Shown here in pieces: positions 1 through 12,593 of a DNA stretch of 64,000 nt. Source of the stretch: Fistulifera solaris (taxonomy: Eukaryota; Bacillariophyta; Bacillariophyceae; Naviculales; Stauroneidaceae); the NCBI GenBank assembly GCA_030295235.1, contig AP026158.1, positions 413,490 to 477,489 on the forward strand, written 5' to 3'. Under the pieces are notes generated by a model, which did no database searches, was not told the DNA's origin, and saw only the letters and a list, made by a program, of their open reading frames with translations. Position 1 is the first letter of the stretch; the number at the start of each line of letters is the position of its first letter. The translations under genes were made by a program, and so were the position numbers.

Positions 1-1889
1 ACAAGAAGAAAGATACATTGACTTCGACGGTCCCGACATGGCATACGCCCCTCAGTCTGCTGGTAGCAATTTCTGAAGATGCGGGGATCTATCAATGGCA
101 TGGGTGCCTACATGGATGTTATCCTATTTTGAAGCAAATACCGATTCTTTCGGCTCTACGAGGAGAGGATGTTCGTGTCGTGACTTCCACCAATCTGACG
201 CAACTTGCGATCAGTGTGCTTTCACCACAAGAAACCATCATTACTCTGTATTCCATTCCTTCGCTGCATCAACATCGTCAAGTTTTACAAACCATCAGTG
301 CCTTGTATGCGAGTACCACCACATGTCTCCTTCGGTTGCAGGAAGCCTTACCGGAAATTATGGGAGCGTGGAAATCATCGCTCAAACCCCTCGATATGAA
401 ATTACAAGGATTGGTGCGTTTGTTGGAAAATTATGGTTTGTTCGAGGCAACAACACTCCGACAATTGCTCGTGCAGTACATCTTGTCGGGGCATACCCGC
501 GCCGCACCGAACTTATCCAATGCCATGGATCAGTTCTTTACCGGTGTGCAAATGAACGATCAACTCATTCAACGATTGGAGGCTTCGCTCACTGTGGCTG
601 TGGCCAATGTGGAATCCCAATGTCGGGAACATTTGTTGGAACCGGCACAAGCCTGTGTTCATCAGTTTTCGACCTTGCACGGATTAGCACGACAAATTGC
701 CGCAGATCCCTTATTGAATGACGAGGATGGGCTGTTATTGTCGGCCAAGCATTCGTTGCGTTGCTTGCAACAGGCCGAGCTGCTGTTGTTGACGGTCGAA
801 CGCACTCTGGTGCAGTTATTGGAAGCGCGGATCCGTTTGCGAGATTGGGTGGCCTGGCTGCGCGCCGTCGGTGCTCAAATCAAGGCACGCGGAACGGCAC
901 CTCAATCGGCGCGACACGAAAATGCCCGCAAGCGTCGTGTTCCCGATGCGGTAGTACAACGATTGTTACGCTACTTGCGTGAGTCGAGTGGTGACGAAGC
1001 GAGCGACCACACGACGGAATCGATTTTACACTTGCAATTTGCGCAGTTGCTCCAAGAAATTGGTTCGGACGATGGTACGACCACCAGCATGACGCTTCCG
1101 CAGTGCTTTACAGCCGTGCAGACTTCTGCTGAAGCTTTGTTTGCTGGTCCACCACAATGTATTACACAGCAAATGCAGACAAAGCAATTGTTTTTTGGCG
1201 GTTCATCAACTACGCAACCTATGGCAATGATTATTCGAATGGGCCAAGGGAATGCAGCTACCAATGAAGGACTGTATTGCCCCGCGCCAGATGCTGCTCG
1301 TTTCCGGCAATGGCTCCTTGTAGCTCGGGCTGCGGATGAGAAAAGTTGTGTGGACTTGTATGCCATTCCCCTGTCTTGGAATGGCCAAAACAGTGTCGAT
1401 TTTCCGCAAACATGGACGTCGCGGTTTCATTTAGATGGTTGTGATGAAATCCTTGCAGCTGAATTCTATTCGGACGATGGAAAGAGCAATTTATCGGGCG
1501 AGTCAATTGGAAAGGAAGGAAATCGGCAATCTTTGGTGGTGTTGATGCGAGTGGGAAACGATGTCCAATTATCGGTTGTTCGTTACGATGCCCTTGAGCT
1601 GACGAAGCAACCCCTTAAGCCAAAGGAGTCAAATTGGGTTTTGCCGCAGCCGATCAGCACCATACAGGTACAATTCAACAGCCCTAGTTTCGACGAGGAC
1701 GGGGTTACGTATGCTAAAACACGTACCGTGTCAAGCTATAATGGTCGAGCCTGTTTGGTGCTGAGTGGCTCGAGAGGTATGGCGGCAGTAGAGTGTCCGC
1801 AGGATCCAGAGGTACAGGGAGTTGTCTGGAACTTGTTCGATTTAGAAGAGGATGAAGAAGAAGCCGGCGAAGAATCATTGGAAGAGTGA
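1..1889 (+). CDS. APC4: Anaphase-promoting complex subunit 4 (APC4), 5' end outside window
   Basis: APC4 is a scaffold subunit of the anaphase-promoting complex/cyclosome, the ubiquitin ligase that drives exit from mitosis. The reading frame is open to base 1, so the N-terminal WD40 blades lie mostly upstream; a blade-like stretch (ISEDAGIYQWHG) remains at the left edge. The next roughly 200 residues match the helical APC4 long domain in layout: LPEIMGAWKSSLKPLDMKL, then a helix around NLSNAMDQFFTG, then HQFSTLHGLARQ and RLRDWVAWLRA, in the order seen in the human protein. The C-terminus is acidic and glutamate-rich, ending at the TGA at 1887. No intron or frameshift is visible in this part. 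The assignment rests on pattern recognition of the helical domain and would be firmer with the upstream WD40 part. Confidence 0.78.
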   Translation, partial: KKKDTLTSTVPTWHTPLSLLVAISEDAGIYQWHGCLHGCYPILKQIPILSALRGEDVRVVTSTNLTQLAISVLSPQETIITLYSIPSLHQHRQVLQTISALYASTTTCLLRLQEALPEIMGAWKSSLKPLDMKLQGLVRLLENYGLFEATTLRQLLVQYILSGHTRAAPNLSNAMDQFFTGVQMNDQLIQRLEASLTVAVANVESQCREHLLEPAQACVHQFSTLHGLARQIAADPLLNDEDGLLLSAKHSLRCLQQAELLLLTVERTLVQLLEARIRLRDWVAWLRAVGAQIKARGTAPQSARHENARKRRVPDAVVQRLLRYLRESSGDEASDHTTESILHLQFAQLLQEIGSDDGTTTSMTLPQCFTAVQTSAEALFAGPPQCITQQMQTKQLFFGGSSTTQPMAMIIRMGQGNAATNEGLYCPAPDAARFRQWLLVARAADEKSCVDLYAIPLSWNGQNSVDFPQTWTSRFHLDGCDEILAAEFYSDDGKSNLSGESIGKEGNRQSLVVLMRVGNDVQLSVVRYDALELTKQPLKPKESNWVLPQPISTIQVQFNSPSFDEDGVTYAKTRTVSSYNGRACLVLSGSRGMAAVECPQDPEVQGVVWNLFDLEEDEEEAGEESLEE

Positions 1890-2195
1890 AGCCGCTAATC
1901 AACTGTATCTAGGGAGTCGACCTTTTATCAATCTCAGACAATCCACGATATCTGAAACGACGCTTTTAAAAGATTGTGTGAAACATGTCCCGATGTTAGT
2001 GCAGCATAAATCTTTCGTATGTCACACCGGCTCGCTCGTTGCGTGTCAATGATAACGAAACGCATCGAATGGGAAAGCGAAGCCCAATTTATTTCTGCGA
2101 ATCAAATGAAGAGAACCCCCGAGACCTCAACCTTCTTCGCCATCCATCACAGTTCAAAAATACAAATACTGAGAAAAAAGTAATAATATCATATC
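1890..2195. other. Intergenic, APC4 to TPR gene
   Basis: About 300 bases between two genes on the same strand. It becomes A/T-rich just before the next ATG. I see no further feature. Confidence 0.6.
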
Positions 2196-3361
2196 ATGAT
2201 TAATATTACAAAGACAATACGTAAAACAATCAGCTTCCCGCCTCATCGGGCATACGCTTCGTGGTGTCGCTTAGGATTGCAAAATAGCCCGCTTGTGCAA
2301 GATGCTCTTGCAAAGCAGCAACATTTGTCCCATCTAACACGAACCATCGATCATCCTCACGAGCGGAATGCACTGGCATCGTTGCATCACGCGTACGAGA
2401 CCTGTAATGATAGTCGACACGGTAGCTTTGTGTCACAAGCTGTGCTGGCACTGACAGCCGAAGTGCAAGTCATGCGTGGCGAGTCACCTGTCCAGACTCT
2501 TGAGCAACTGAAAGAAATGCAGCTGCACGATGGATCTTGTGATCATTTTAACAAATCGTTGACAAAGCTTGCACTCGCGAAAGTCAATTGGATGGAAGGA
2601 GACTTTTTCCCGGCTGCTGCGCTTTGTCGAGAATTAATCGAGGATGATGTGCCAGCCGTGTCGGCGGCGGCGCGCAATGGTCATGCCCTTTGTATGCTGA
2701 TGATTGCCAGTACCTTGGAGGATCTGAATAACGCGCTTGACCCTGTTCGACGGAATGACTGGAGTTCATTACCTCTGGCGCAACTGAATTTCGGGGCCGC
2801 CGAAGTCATCTACGGAGACGTTTGGCATGCAAGCAGCCCAGAAAATGATCGACCTCTAGAACCAGCTCTGAGACAATGGAAGCAAGGATTGAGTTGGTTT
2901 GAAGAGAACCCCTAGAAGAGGGTGTAGCTTTAATATTACAAAGTCAACTGAATACAAACATGGCATGGGGGCTGTTGCAATTGGGAGATATCGAACAAGC
3001 GTCGACGTTTGCCGAGGAAAGCTTGAATCTACTGCAGCACCAACAACCATCGATTCCATTAACACTTCCATTAACGTTGCTTGCCCGCTGTCGTAACAAG
3101 TCAGAATCTTTTCAGAAGGCAGAAGAACTGCTTCAATTAGCTATTTCGTCGACAGCAAGAACCCTGTCTGAGAAATTACAGATGCTCTACGCGTTAAGAA
3201 CGTATGCAGCACTTTGGAAAATCAGGGACAAGTGCGACGGAGATCCAAAGCAACTAGCAGCTCAAGCTCGGCAGATCGCCTTACCGGAGCCCTGGAAGCA
3301 CAAAAGTTCGTATGTTTACACAAGTTTGTGGTTCTGGACACCATATGAAATGAATATGTAG
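2196..3361 (+). CDS. TPR-repeat protein split by a one-base frameshift
   Basis: The start is the ATG at 2196. The first frame runs to a TAG at 2913, but the next frame continues the same protein without a gap: EENP, then LEEGVALILQSQLNTN and MAWGLLQLGDIEQAS. The latter has the classic TPR helix pattern (N-x-A-W-x-L-x-x-x-G-D-x-x-x-A). One extra C in the CCCC run at 2909-2912 joins the frames into 388 residues. There is no GT-AG pair that would explain the junction as an intron. Further helical A/L-rich segments (NKSLTKLALAKVNWMEGDF, ESFQKAEELLQLAIS) support several TPR-like repeats; the first 20 residues are basic and hydroxylated, perhaps an organelle signal. Partner and role are not visible. 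The gene converges on the IQ-protein gene, whose stop lies 38 bases away. Confidence 0.7.
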
Positions 3362-3399
3362 TTCTCACGTAGCTGAAGAGCGGATACTCGCAGTTACGA

Positions 3400-6300
3400 T
3401 CAATTCAATGGTGTCAAGAAGGGAAGAGGGACCAGCACTGTATCCATCAACTGGACTCGATGCTGGTTTCTCATATCGCTAAAAGTATTCGACCGTTCAA
3501 GTGGCAATTGAAAGTCCATGTGAGCTTCTCGAACACGCTCGTCGCATAAATAGGGAGTCGAGTCTGCTTGAAATTCATGAAAAGGACTCTCCTTGTCTAC
3601 ATTTTGATAGTTTTTTACTTTCCATAAGCTCTGTAGAACAGCGTAACAGATTTGGCGTCTGCGTTCTCGCCAATTCAAAAATGTCTTTTGAATCAGGAAA
3701 GCTGCTTTGTGCCGCTGGACGAGTCGATCGTCCACTAAAATTTCGACCCGTATTCTTTGACCAGAGAGTTGTTCCACAATTCGAACATTCCAGCCCGCGG
3801 ACCGCGAAACATGTCGTTTACGTTCTTTCTTGGAGCCAATGCGGATTACTTTGTATTCGCAGCGCGCTTGGTAACCTCGATAAAGCCGTTGAATCATGAC
3901 GCAGCAAGCTGATTCCACTGATCGAAACGCCCGAGTCAATCGTGATGACTGTGCAGCGGAAGAAAAATGTTGACCAGAGCAGAGTAACGCTAGTTTTAAA
4001 CCCATGCTTTGCCTTACTAGTCCTATTAGGACAAGGGCTGGGATGTTAAGCATACGCTCTTCGACACGTAGTCGTAACAGTGTAACCACGGATTCCAATA
4101 TAAAAATCATTGCGTCGAATTTCCAATCCTTGTACTGTTTCGACACCGTGCTAGAGAGCATATCGCATGGTAAGTTTTGGCGTCGCTCCTCAAAGTGTCG
4201 ATGTGCTTTTTGTAGACCAAAAGTTACGGTGGTGTCGTCAAGGAAGCGATTGCGGTCAAAGAAATTGCGTAAAAGGGTCTGTATTTGTAATACATATCTT
4301 AAAAGACGATTCTCTTCGGTCTTTCGAAGACTTAAAATGATTCGTCTGCACAAGATACCCCGAATATATCTTTGCAAGGTAAGAGCAGATGTTGTACGAT
4401 ACTGAGAAGACAGACGAAACTTTCGCTGGAAAAGTACTATTGCCTTTCGAAACGGCTTGTAATAAGCACAGCATTGATATCCACGGAACGAGCTCTGTAT
4501 CCTAATAGCCGCAACTGTGTATTCCAAAAAGAAATGACACGAGTGTGGGGCAACCGCACAGGTGACCTTTCGGATATTGTTAGTGGACATTTCGTCGTTC
4601 TATAATATGCTCGCCATTGACGCTGTATCACAGATGCTGCCATTTTCCGAATCTCGATTTCAGCCAAGTTATTGTTGAACTTGTTCCGTTCAATCCAGCC
4701 ACGAAGGTGTGACTGAAGCTTAATCGACGATAACTTGGCTTTTTTGACACATTGACGGGCAAGCAAGGCTCGTGTATGTGATTGGATGTGAAGAACAGCA
4801 GTGCGTCTCATGGAGGCTTCTCGAACGGCTAGGCACTTGCGTGCAACGGCTTGCATTTTTGTTGCTCGTTCCTGTTGGGCGTCACGCCGATGCTTCTGGA
4901 GCTTGCGACTTGTTACCACCCCACGTGCCCAAGACTGTAAAAGTATAATTGCAGTGCGGAATAATTTGCATCTCTGCCTTACAAGCCATCTTCGTGCGCA
5001 TGCTTGAATAAGTATCACAGTCTGGTTGAGCTCGTATTTTATACAAATGAAGTACGAGCGGATCAACCATGCGCGCACATGAGATTGAAGTACAATTAAA
5101 GATTCCCGCATGGTAATGTAACGTTGTCTGATTGACACACGGCGCAAAAGAGTTTGAATACGAACTGCGGCTTTATTGATCTTGATTTGATAAAGAGCGC
5201 TTCTGTTCCGGCTCTGAATGATAAACTTACGGACGACCGACTGAAGAACAAGAAGAGACGTCTTAACCAAGTTATAGCGATGCACAGCGAGCCAGGTGCG
5301 AACTCTCGCTTGTATGTTTGTAGCAGCATTTTTGGAAATAGCGAGTTGGTAGCGGGGTTTGAATCCTCGATAAATTGACTGAATCAACAAAGCAGCCACA
5401 CGTGACGAAATAAAAGAGTTCTGTGCCAACATTTGACGGCACGATTTCTGGAGCAGGATTGCCGATTCATGTCGAAGTTGTCGCTGCGGGGAACACATCC
5501 ACATGCGAAACATGGACTGGATCAATAGTGCAGCATGATAACGACGCCACCATGTTTGAACTGTGATCGCCGCCCACCACAAAAGAGAAAAAGTCGCGTG
5601 CTGACTGCCAGCCTCGATAAGTAGCCTGTATGGTTGTTGCAGCAGATTTTGCTCGTTTAAAGTTATTTCGAGAAAGGAACCCCCTTATGATGGCTTGGAG
5701 CCAGACACTTAATATCTGCAGATTGTGAAGGTGGTGCTGAATCGGAATCATACGCCACCAGCATTGCAAGCGAAGTGCGTGGCGTTCAATCTCATTCAAG
5801 TTGAACTGATTTTGAACACAAAGCGTGCGCCAGTAAATTTGCCAGCGATATGTTTCAGGGAAGGACATGATGATATCGTGTCGACACAATATTCTTTGAA
5901 GTGCACCAGCCTGTAGCAAATCGAAGTTATGTCGTACTAGGTACCCGCGTACGACCCGTTGAATTTGTGTACAAGCCGTGTTTGATCGATGAAACCCAGC
6001 GACCAGAAGACTCTGAAACTGCAAGAAGCCAGGAGGTGCCGTAGCAAGCCAACGTTGAATCATGTACATTCTTACACAGGACTGGATCGAAATTGCGCTC
6101 AAACGCCAAAGCTGAAATGTTTGCACGGCGTGAAAGGAACGCCAATGGCTCTGAATAATAACGGCTGCGGACAACCATATTCGATATTTCTTGATTTTTT
6201 GTCGCATCAAGTAGCCCCTTACGACACGTTGAATATCAATCGACGCAGCTTTAAAACAATCAAAGCCAGCGGCAAGGGCACCTTGATAGTGTCGAAAAGC

Positions 6301-8321
6301 AGGCGTTGTAAGGATGATGCGAGGGATCGAATGGCGCACGAGGTAGCCGCGGATTTGTGACTGAATGATGGTGATACACGCTCTCAAACATTCAAACATT
6401 TCGATAGCTTGATAGCGACGCCATCTGGATTGAATCATAACCGCTGACAATTGCTGCCTCTCGAGTTTTAGCAAACTCATAACTTTGGCAGCAGCACGTC
6501 GACGCCACTGTGCCTGAAGAAATGTTGCGGCTAAGTCCTGGTGCTCTTTCACCATTTGTTTCAAGACATCCATTAATCGAATGCCAGCGTATCGTCGCCA
6601 GCATGCTTGAACTTTCACCGCTGCTTTCTCCTGACATTGTCGTTTCAAGGACTGCACCATACAATAGACTCGACTGGCAAGGTACCTTCGCCACTGCGAC
6701 TGAATGACACTGGCTGATCGTTCTCTATTGTGAACGTGGAGGTGCTGGATCATATCGTATCGTTTTAGCGCTAGATACGCACGACATTTCGTCTGAATGA
6801 TTACAGCAGCCCGTTCCTGACTCTGCTGATGCATCCGCACCACCAGTTGATACATTCGAACGGCCAGATAACGTCGCCATTGGGTTTGAATCAGTACGAT
6901 CGCGGGTCGTTGGTTTTGCAAAAGCACTTGCTTCCACAAGGTATACCGTTCGATTGCCATGACGCGACGCCAGCTGGTTTGAATACAAACAGCTCCCGCA
7001 TATTGTATCCTCAGTCTTTCTTGATTCATTTGTAGAGTATGCTGCCATGACTTCCGCACCAAATAACCTCGCATTTGCGCTTGCAGCATGATGGAACAGG
7101 CTCGTAAACTTTCCAACATTCCCATGGCTTGATAACGACGCCATTGCGTTTGGATCAATATCGACGCCGTCCGCCGCGACCGCAGTACGGCACGTTTCTG
7201 CACCAACAAATCGCGCTGGACCATGACACGTTTGTATTGCAACAGCAATCGACGCTGTTGCAACAGATGGTAATAATCGGCAATTTTACGCCGTATCAAA
7301 AACATGCGAATGACTGACTGAATGACAATGACACTGACCCGCAACCACCCAAACGATTGTCGGACTTTGTATCCTCGGTAGTGTGTTTGGATCGTACGGG
7401 CCGCGCGATGCCATTCCGATTGTCGAACAAATCGTTGAATAGTGAGGACTGCCCATAACAGTGTACGATAATCGCGTTCTAGTATGGTCATTCTCCACCA
7501 AGATTGAATTGTGTGGATGGCGTTTTGCTGTTGTTGCACCGAAGTGGTCGATCCGGAGGAAAACGAAGAAGCCTCGGGAGTCCTTGGGTCGGACAAGTAA
7601 TGAGCACCTGTCTTGATAGGTATCAACTTATCATGACAGACATCTTTCCTTGTATTTGATCGACGAGAATATGCCCTCCACCATGTTTGAATGCGGATTG
7701 CGGCGGAATATTGCTGATAACGTGTATTCGGGGATCGTCGTCGGGGCGTCGCTTGTAACACTTTTGTGTTTGGCTTGCGCTGATAAAAAGAAGAAGGAGT
7801 AGAAGTCGCTGTTCGTATCATAGGCGTTAAAGCGGACTTGGCATGTTCAATGCGATGCGAGACGGATGCCTCCAAGGCAACAATGGTCTTCCAATCATCC
7901 GATGATGGTCGCCGCGTACCCTGGCCACCCGCTGTTGCCGCCTGCCGTTCGTCTTCTTTTTGTCGTTCCTCGTTCCATGGCATCCGCTCCAGTTCCATTT
8001 TGTAGACGGCGTGTTGATAGAGACGATCATACACAACAGGATCTTTTTGCAAACGATTCCATCGTGTACTACTCATACGACGTGTCACACTTTCGTGCGG
8101 CGTGCCGAGAATTTGGATGCAATTTTCTTCAAAGGCATCGTTCGTAGCTAAACTACTATTCACACTGATAATTTCATCTTCATTCTCTTCCTCTTTTTCG
8201 TCGTTTCTTCGTCGTCAGGTTGCGGAAGAGACGTCCTTTGATAGGAAGTATGCGACGCGGTCGGTAAGGTTCGCTTGCTCTGTTTATCTTCTGTTTGCGC
8301 CGAACGGAGCGAAGCATCCAT
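3400..8321 (-). CDS. Giant IQ-motif (calmodulin-binding) protein, ASPM-like tail
   Basis: This encodes about 1640 residues, most of them a continuous array of roughly 40 IQ motifs of the form (A/V)xxIQxxWRxYxxxxx(F/Y), for example VLIQTQWRRYLAVRMY, SVIQSQWRRYLASRVY and TIQATYRGWQSARDF. Each IQ helix normally binds calmodulin or a myosin-type light chain. Such long arrays are known from ASPM/abnormal spindle proteins, but I see no calponin-homology or ASH domain and no myosin motor. The N-terminus is a charged, low-complexity segment. The ATG at 8321 (MDASLRSAQTED) is preferred because the main frame has no ATG before its upstream stop. Three one-base homopolymer changes are needed: a missing A at 8194-8198, an extra T around 5581-5592 and a missing T at 4526-4530. 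The coding length then divides by three. Role inferred: scaffold in the cytoskeleton or spindle. Confidence 0.8.
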
Positions 8322-10997
8322 GATTTTATCGCTTAAACTTGTTATTATTGATGTTTGTCAGACATGTCACTTCAGATTAACTCTTTCATTCTTCTAATAC
8401 AGGATGATTTATTTGACTTGCATCGCAAAAAAAATATGCAAGCATGTCGTTTCCTGCTCTCATCCATTATTATTATTTTATCGCGTATCGCGTCCGCCCA
8501 GGTGCGTCCGGTCGTGTGTCCGTTACCAGGCAATGGAAAAGTGACGTGTAAAAACGCCATACAAATCGCATTCATGACTAAATGAATGCAGTCGTGACGA
8601 AAAGTCGTCTTCTCTTTGGGTCTATAGTCGCTCTCGCAGTATCCGTTGGGCGCGTCCTCCCACCCACTCGACACTAGAGGTTAATGTGTCTTACGGAGGC
8701 GCGAAATATCAAACACCAAACGCGCGACGACTTCTCGAGGAACAACCCAAAGCAGCAAACATAGTCTCATGAGTAGGTACCTTGAATTAGTCAATTGGTC
8801 TTTGTTTATAGCTGCGGATTAATGATCATGGTAATCCACACACTGCAACGACCCATTTTCGCCTCTCCTTTGACTAAAGTCCAAACTGTCCACGACCGGA
8901 TTAAGTCATGAGTACGGCCGGTTCGTTCCTGTTTCTGTCATCCACTCGATAACAGATTGACTGCTGAAAGTAAGATTTTCATGTTTGCAGACTGGTTTAC
9001 AATATAGAAATTGAATTTGCGGACAGGAATGGCGCATGAATGGCCTCGTGACCTCATTTTGCTCCAAATTGATCTAAAGTGAAAACAAGTTAGTCGTGAG
9101 AATGGCGGCCGTGATTCATTTCCTTTTGCTGTTCGTCATACACTCGATAGCATAAGAATTGCAGAAAAACTAGCAATTTCATCAAGAAACTCAACGTGAA
9201 AAGTCTAAACTTTGTCAGAGACCGAAATTGACAGTATTGATTCATGACTGAAATCCCAGTCTTTAGTACTTTCTGAGAACCATACAAATAGCGGAGTAGG
9301 TACCCGGATGTCCCCGCGAAACTTCAATACTCAAACAATCAATGAACCAAGCTCATCATTGACGAGACTCCTTTCTAGCAAATGAAGCGTTAAGTATGAA
9401 TAGCAATTCACTATTATAACCTTTAACGTTTGATAAATTTATTCATTGTGTACAGTGGCGAATTTCAAAATTGTCGATGGAGCGATGTTAGCTTGCTGAG
9501 ATGTGATTTTCTCTTTGGTTCAGTGTGCGAATTTTGTTTGATAGAATCAAGATCGACGAGGCATGGAAGGAGAAGAGTCATGAGAAGCAGAGGATTCACT
9601 CAAGTCCGCACTCCATCGTCGCTCGGCTGCTGACCCGACCTTGATTTCCTCTTGCATTGAACAACAGCTGATGTCGTCCGAGTCCTCCAAGGCGTCGGCG
9701 TAAATGAAAATGATTCGGGGCGGGAATAATGAGTTGGTCAAGGACGTGCGAGGAGAAGAAGGGAACATGGTGGAATTCTTGTGGCGAGGAGAAGATGGGA
9801 ACATGGTTGATAGTCCTTTTAACGCTGGCCAAAGTTTCGCTTTCGTGTGTTTGGATTTATGAAACAAACTGCGCCGCAATCTGCAGCATGCAACCTGTAT
9901 GCCCACGAAGATCTGTAGTCATCTTGAAGTTATTCCAAGGGAGAACTCTATTTTGGCGCGGTTCGGATCGAAGTATGATTTGTAGTGTACGGCGATTTGT
10001 AGAAAATACGCAAGTGAGCCGTTCAATTAATTTCACATATGTTCTTCTGGCGTACTTCAATCACACTGTCTGAAAAGGGCAGTTGACGTGTCGACTTCTA
10101 CAGATTGAATGATAGCAGAATGGTGCCAAAAGAACTCCCCAAGCTCAACTGCGCAATGAGATTTATTATTAGTTTCCCTTTGGTCGTGAGGGCAATTGCA
10201 GAAAAGAATTCATTGAACTTACTTGAACACTTGAGCGGGACGCTCAAGAGACTTCTTCCCTCTGGAGAGTGGAGAGCGGACAGCCGTACAACGTACAACT
10301 CTCGAGACTCGAGAGACACGAGCTAGAAAGTCGTAGCCTTCATTTCGCATCTTGCTCGACGCTCGACTCGTCACTCGTCACTCCTCACGCATCAAATTAC
10401 GTAGTACTAACTACGGAGTAGTATAGGAGGAGAAGGAGTTGTATGTTACATGTTGTATCCTACATCCTTCATCCTTCATTCTTTCTGTAAAAACTTGATT
10501 GCAGCACTTTCGTTGAAAGTTGAAAGAGTTAGATAGTACTCCAACGAAAAATGTGCCTTGGTTTCAATTATCGCTTGTGGCAGACCTGTGACTGTGACTC
10601 GATTTTATTGTAATCGTTTGAGTACGAAAGCTTTAAGGTTTAAGGCGAGGGAATTTAATACGGAATAGCAGTGTTTGCCACGATTAAAGCAACGATTAGC
10701 GCAAAAAGTAGCAGGGTATCACGGATCACAATATCGATTATCTTAAGTGGCTAATGGCTGTAACAGAAAACGAAATTATTTTAGCACCACAACCCTTTGA
10801 GCCTTTGAGTCTGCAAGCATGAGAAATGAGGAATATATTCTAAACCGGAAGCCTGGAAGCCGTTGAAAAGATATCATTTCTTTTGCTCATTTCAAATATT
10901 TTGCCAAGTTCCTGAGAGAATAGAAGACATAAAAAGTGAAGCGTCGACGTTCATTATTTCAATATTAGTCCGAAATTTGTCCAAAATCTAAACGCTG
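8322..10997. other. Gene-poor 2.7-kb interval
   Basis: No convincing protein gene. A minus-strand frame at 9547-9906 codes for a serine-rich peptide containing a short duplication (TMFPSSPR twice) but has no recognisable domain. Base composition is uneven, with short tandem words such as gtcactcgtcactcc near 10370. A copy of the motif TACGGAGTA lies at 10412-10420. The region carries the 5' flank of the IQ gene. Confidence 0.5.
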
Positions 10998-11071
10998 TAC
11001 TCCCGATGTGGCTCGAACACACGACCTTGGGTTTATTAGACCCACGCTCTAACCAGCTGAGCTACGGGAGC
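10998..11071 (-). tRNA. tRNA-Ile(AAT): tRNA-Ile (anticodon AAU)
   Basis: A 74-nt cloverleaf reads on the minus strand. The acceptor stem is GCTCCCG with CGGGAGT (one G-T pair) and the discriminator base is A. The D arm is GCTC-AGCTGGTTA-GAGC. The anticodon stem is TGGGT/ACCCA with the seven-base loop CTAATAA, placing AAT at positions 34-36. The T arm is GTGTG-TTCGAGC-CACAT. No CCA is encoded and there is no intron, as usual for a nuclear eukaryotic tRNA. The A at position 34 is normally deaminated to inosine, reading AUU, AUC and AUA. Confidence 0.96.
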
Positions 11072-11240
11072 TACGTCCTTGGACGGATATCCACAATAGT
11101 ACACAAATACATAGTTACTGGGTACGGGCAGAGATTAAAATGATTTGCAGTGTTTAGAACGGACGAGTACAAGTATGAATCAAAGGAAAAAATGCTGGTA
11201 TCAAAAACATAAGGCTACAAATTATTGTTTGTTCTGCTGA

Positions 11241-12593
11241 TTAAGCTGCACTTTGCATTAACTTGATTGTGAGCTCCGATTTTCTGTTCTCCATTTCAAC
11301 GGTCTCATAGGTAGTCTCGGAATTTCCCCAAACGGCATTTTGCATGCTACCGCCAACTTGAGCCAAATCGACAGAGTAAGAAGATGAACGGTGAACATGA
11401 GTTCTTGGTCGGTCCAATTTACTGGTGAGCAGATTCGAGCACGACTTGGTCCCGCCTCCTCCTAACTTGCTTCGATATGCCTCAGCCAGCAGCATGGGGT
11501 CACTTGGAATCCTCTTGATTCTCTGTCGAGCTTGCTCAAACATCACCGCATCAATCGCTTCCTTTCGCTTTTCCTTTAACTCTCTTCGGTAAATGAAAGT
11601 CTCCAGACCATGCAAGGTACTCGAATCGGACTCCTCAAATGCACCTGTTTTCTGTTCACGCAACGCTTGTTTAATGCTGTTCTTCATCCCAGTGTACTCC
11701 ATATCACTGTACCAAACCGAGTTTTTCAATTCCGACTCGCACATCTCGATAGCTTTAACCGACTGTACAGGATTCTCCTCAAACGAAACACACTTTTTCA
11801 TACCCGAGTTGCTCTTTTTCCTCTGCAGCGCCTTGGTGGTAAAATTACAATGTGATCGACTCGAGGTAAGTGCGGCTTGCTTGGAGACCATACGCATAAG
11901 CGATTGAGAGCTTCTTTGTGGCTGATCAGCCTCTTTCAACTTGTTTTCCGCAATCTTGCGCCGCAACAGACTTTTCATCGAATCGGCATTGCTCAAGGAG
12001 GGAGTTCGCTGTTGAGAGTCATAACGAGCGAGGCCCTTCATTTCGGGGAGAGGACCGACAACATCCGTCTTTTCATTTTGTGAATCTTGTGAAGGTCGTT
12101 TTTGAATAGTATGGGAGAACGTATTCTGTGCATTCGGCTGTTGTGAATTTCCTTCTGTTTCGACTCGTTTCGGAACCGCGAGTTGCGCCTGCAAATTCTT
12201 CATCAAAGTGCTTTTCGTTTCGTCGCTCATGGCCCCCAAAGAGCCGTCAATCGATCAGGATTACTATTTACCGGACCTGCTTCGGAACTTTTCATTATGC
12301 TTGTTCTCGGCACAAAACTGGCATTCGTAGAAGCCGCCGTAGTAACAGAAGCGCCATCGGTGACTGATGAACTTGTCTTTGACAGATCCTCTCGACTGCC
12401 CCATTTCTGCTTCCAAAAACTCTGATAATTTGGAATTAGAAGCCCTGCGGACGCTGGGTGCTGTCTTCGGAGAAGATACACTTTCGACGGTAAGCTTCGT
12501 CATGGTCATCATGGTGAAAATAGGTGGAGAGATTGAGAACGTGGTGCCGTGTACACGAGCCTTTTCGCGGCGATTCCATGAGGCAGGCGGCAT
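11241..12593 (-). CDS. Family A member 1 (VSF-WYS-GLE protein)
   Basis: First and longest of seven related genes in the window. The clean C-terminal 330 residues carry the full family signature in order: CVSFEENPVQSV, then SVWYSDMEYTGMKNSIKQ, then GAFEESDSSTLHGLE, then EAIDAVMFEQARQRI and LLAEAYRSKL. A long disordered, Ser/Gln-rich N-terminal part precedes it. The frame containing these motifs has an ATG at 12230, but coding-looking sequence continues upstream in two other frames to an ATG at 12593 (or Met codons at 12503-12512). Joining needs an extra G removed at 12399-12402 and one base added around 12233-12240; this gives about 450 residues. I know this architecture from many uncharacterised diatom proteins; no biochemical function is assigned. 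Three TGACTCA motifs lie about 230 bases upstream. Confidence 0.7.

Noticed and set aside
5560-5600. Intron as the explanation for the frame change in the IQ gene
   Set aside because: The only GT...AG pair gives a 20-base intron and the wrong frame afterwards, while IQ spacing is kept by a one-base correction.
3400-8321. Myosin heavy chain
   Set aside because: The IQ motifs are abundant but no motor domain (P-loop, switch regions) is present in the frame or nearby.
9547-9906. Minus-strand 119-residue open frame
   Set aside because: It contains a short internal duplication but has no domain, no conserved motif and sits in a gene-poor region; chance frame is more likely.
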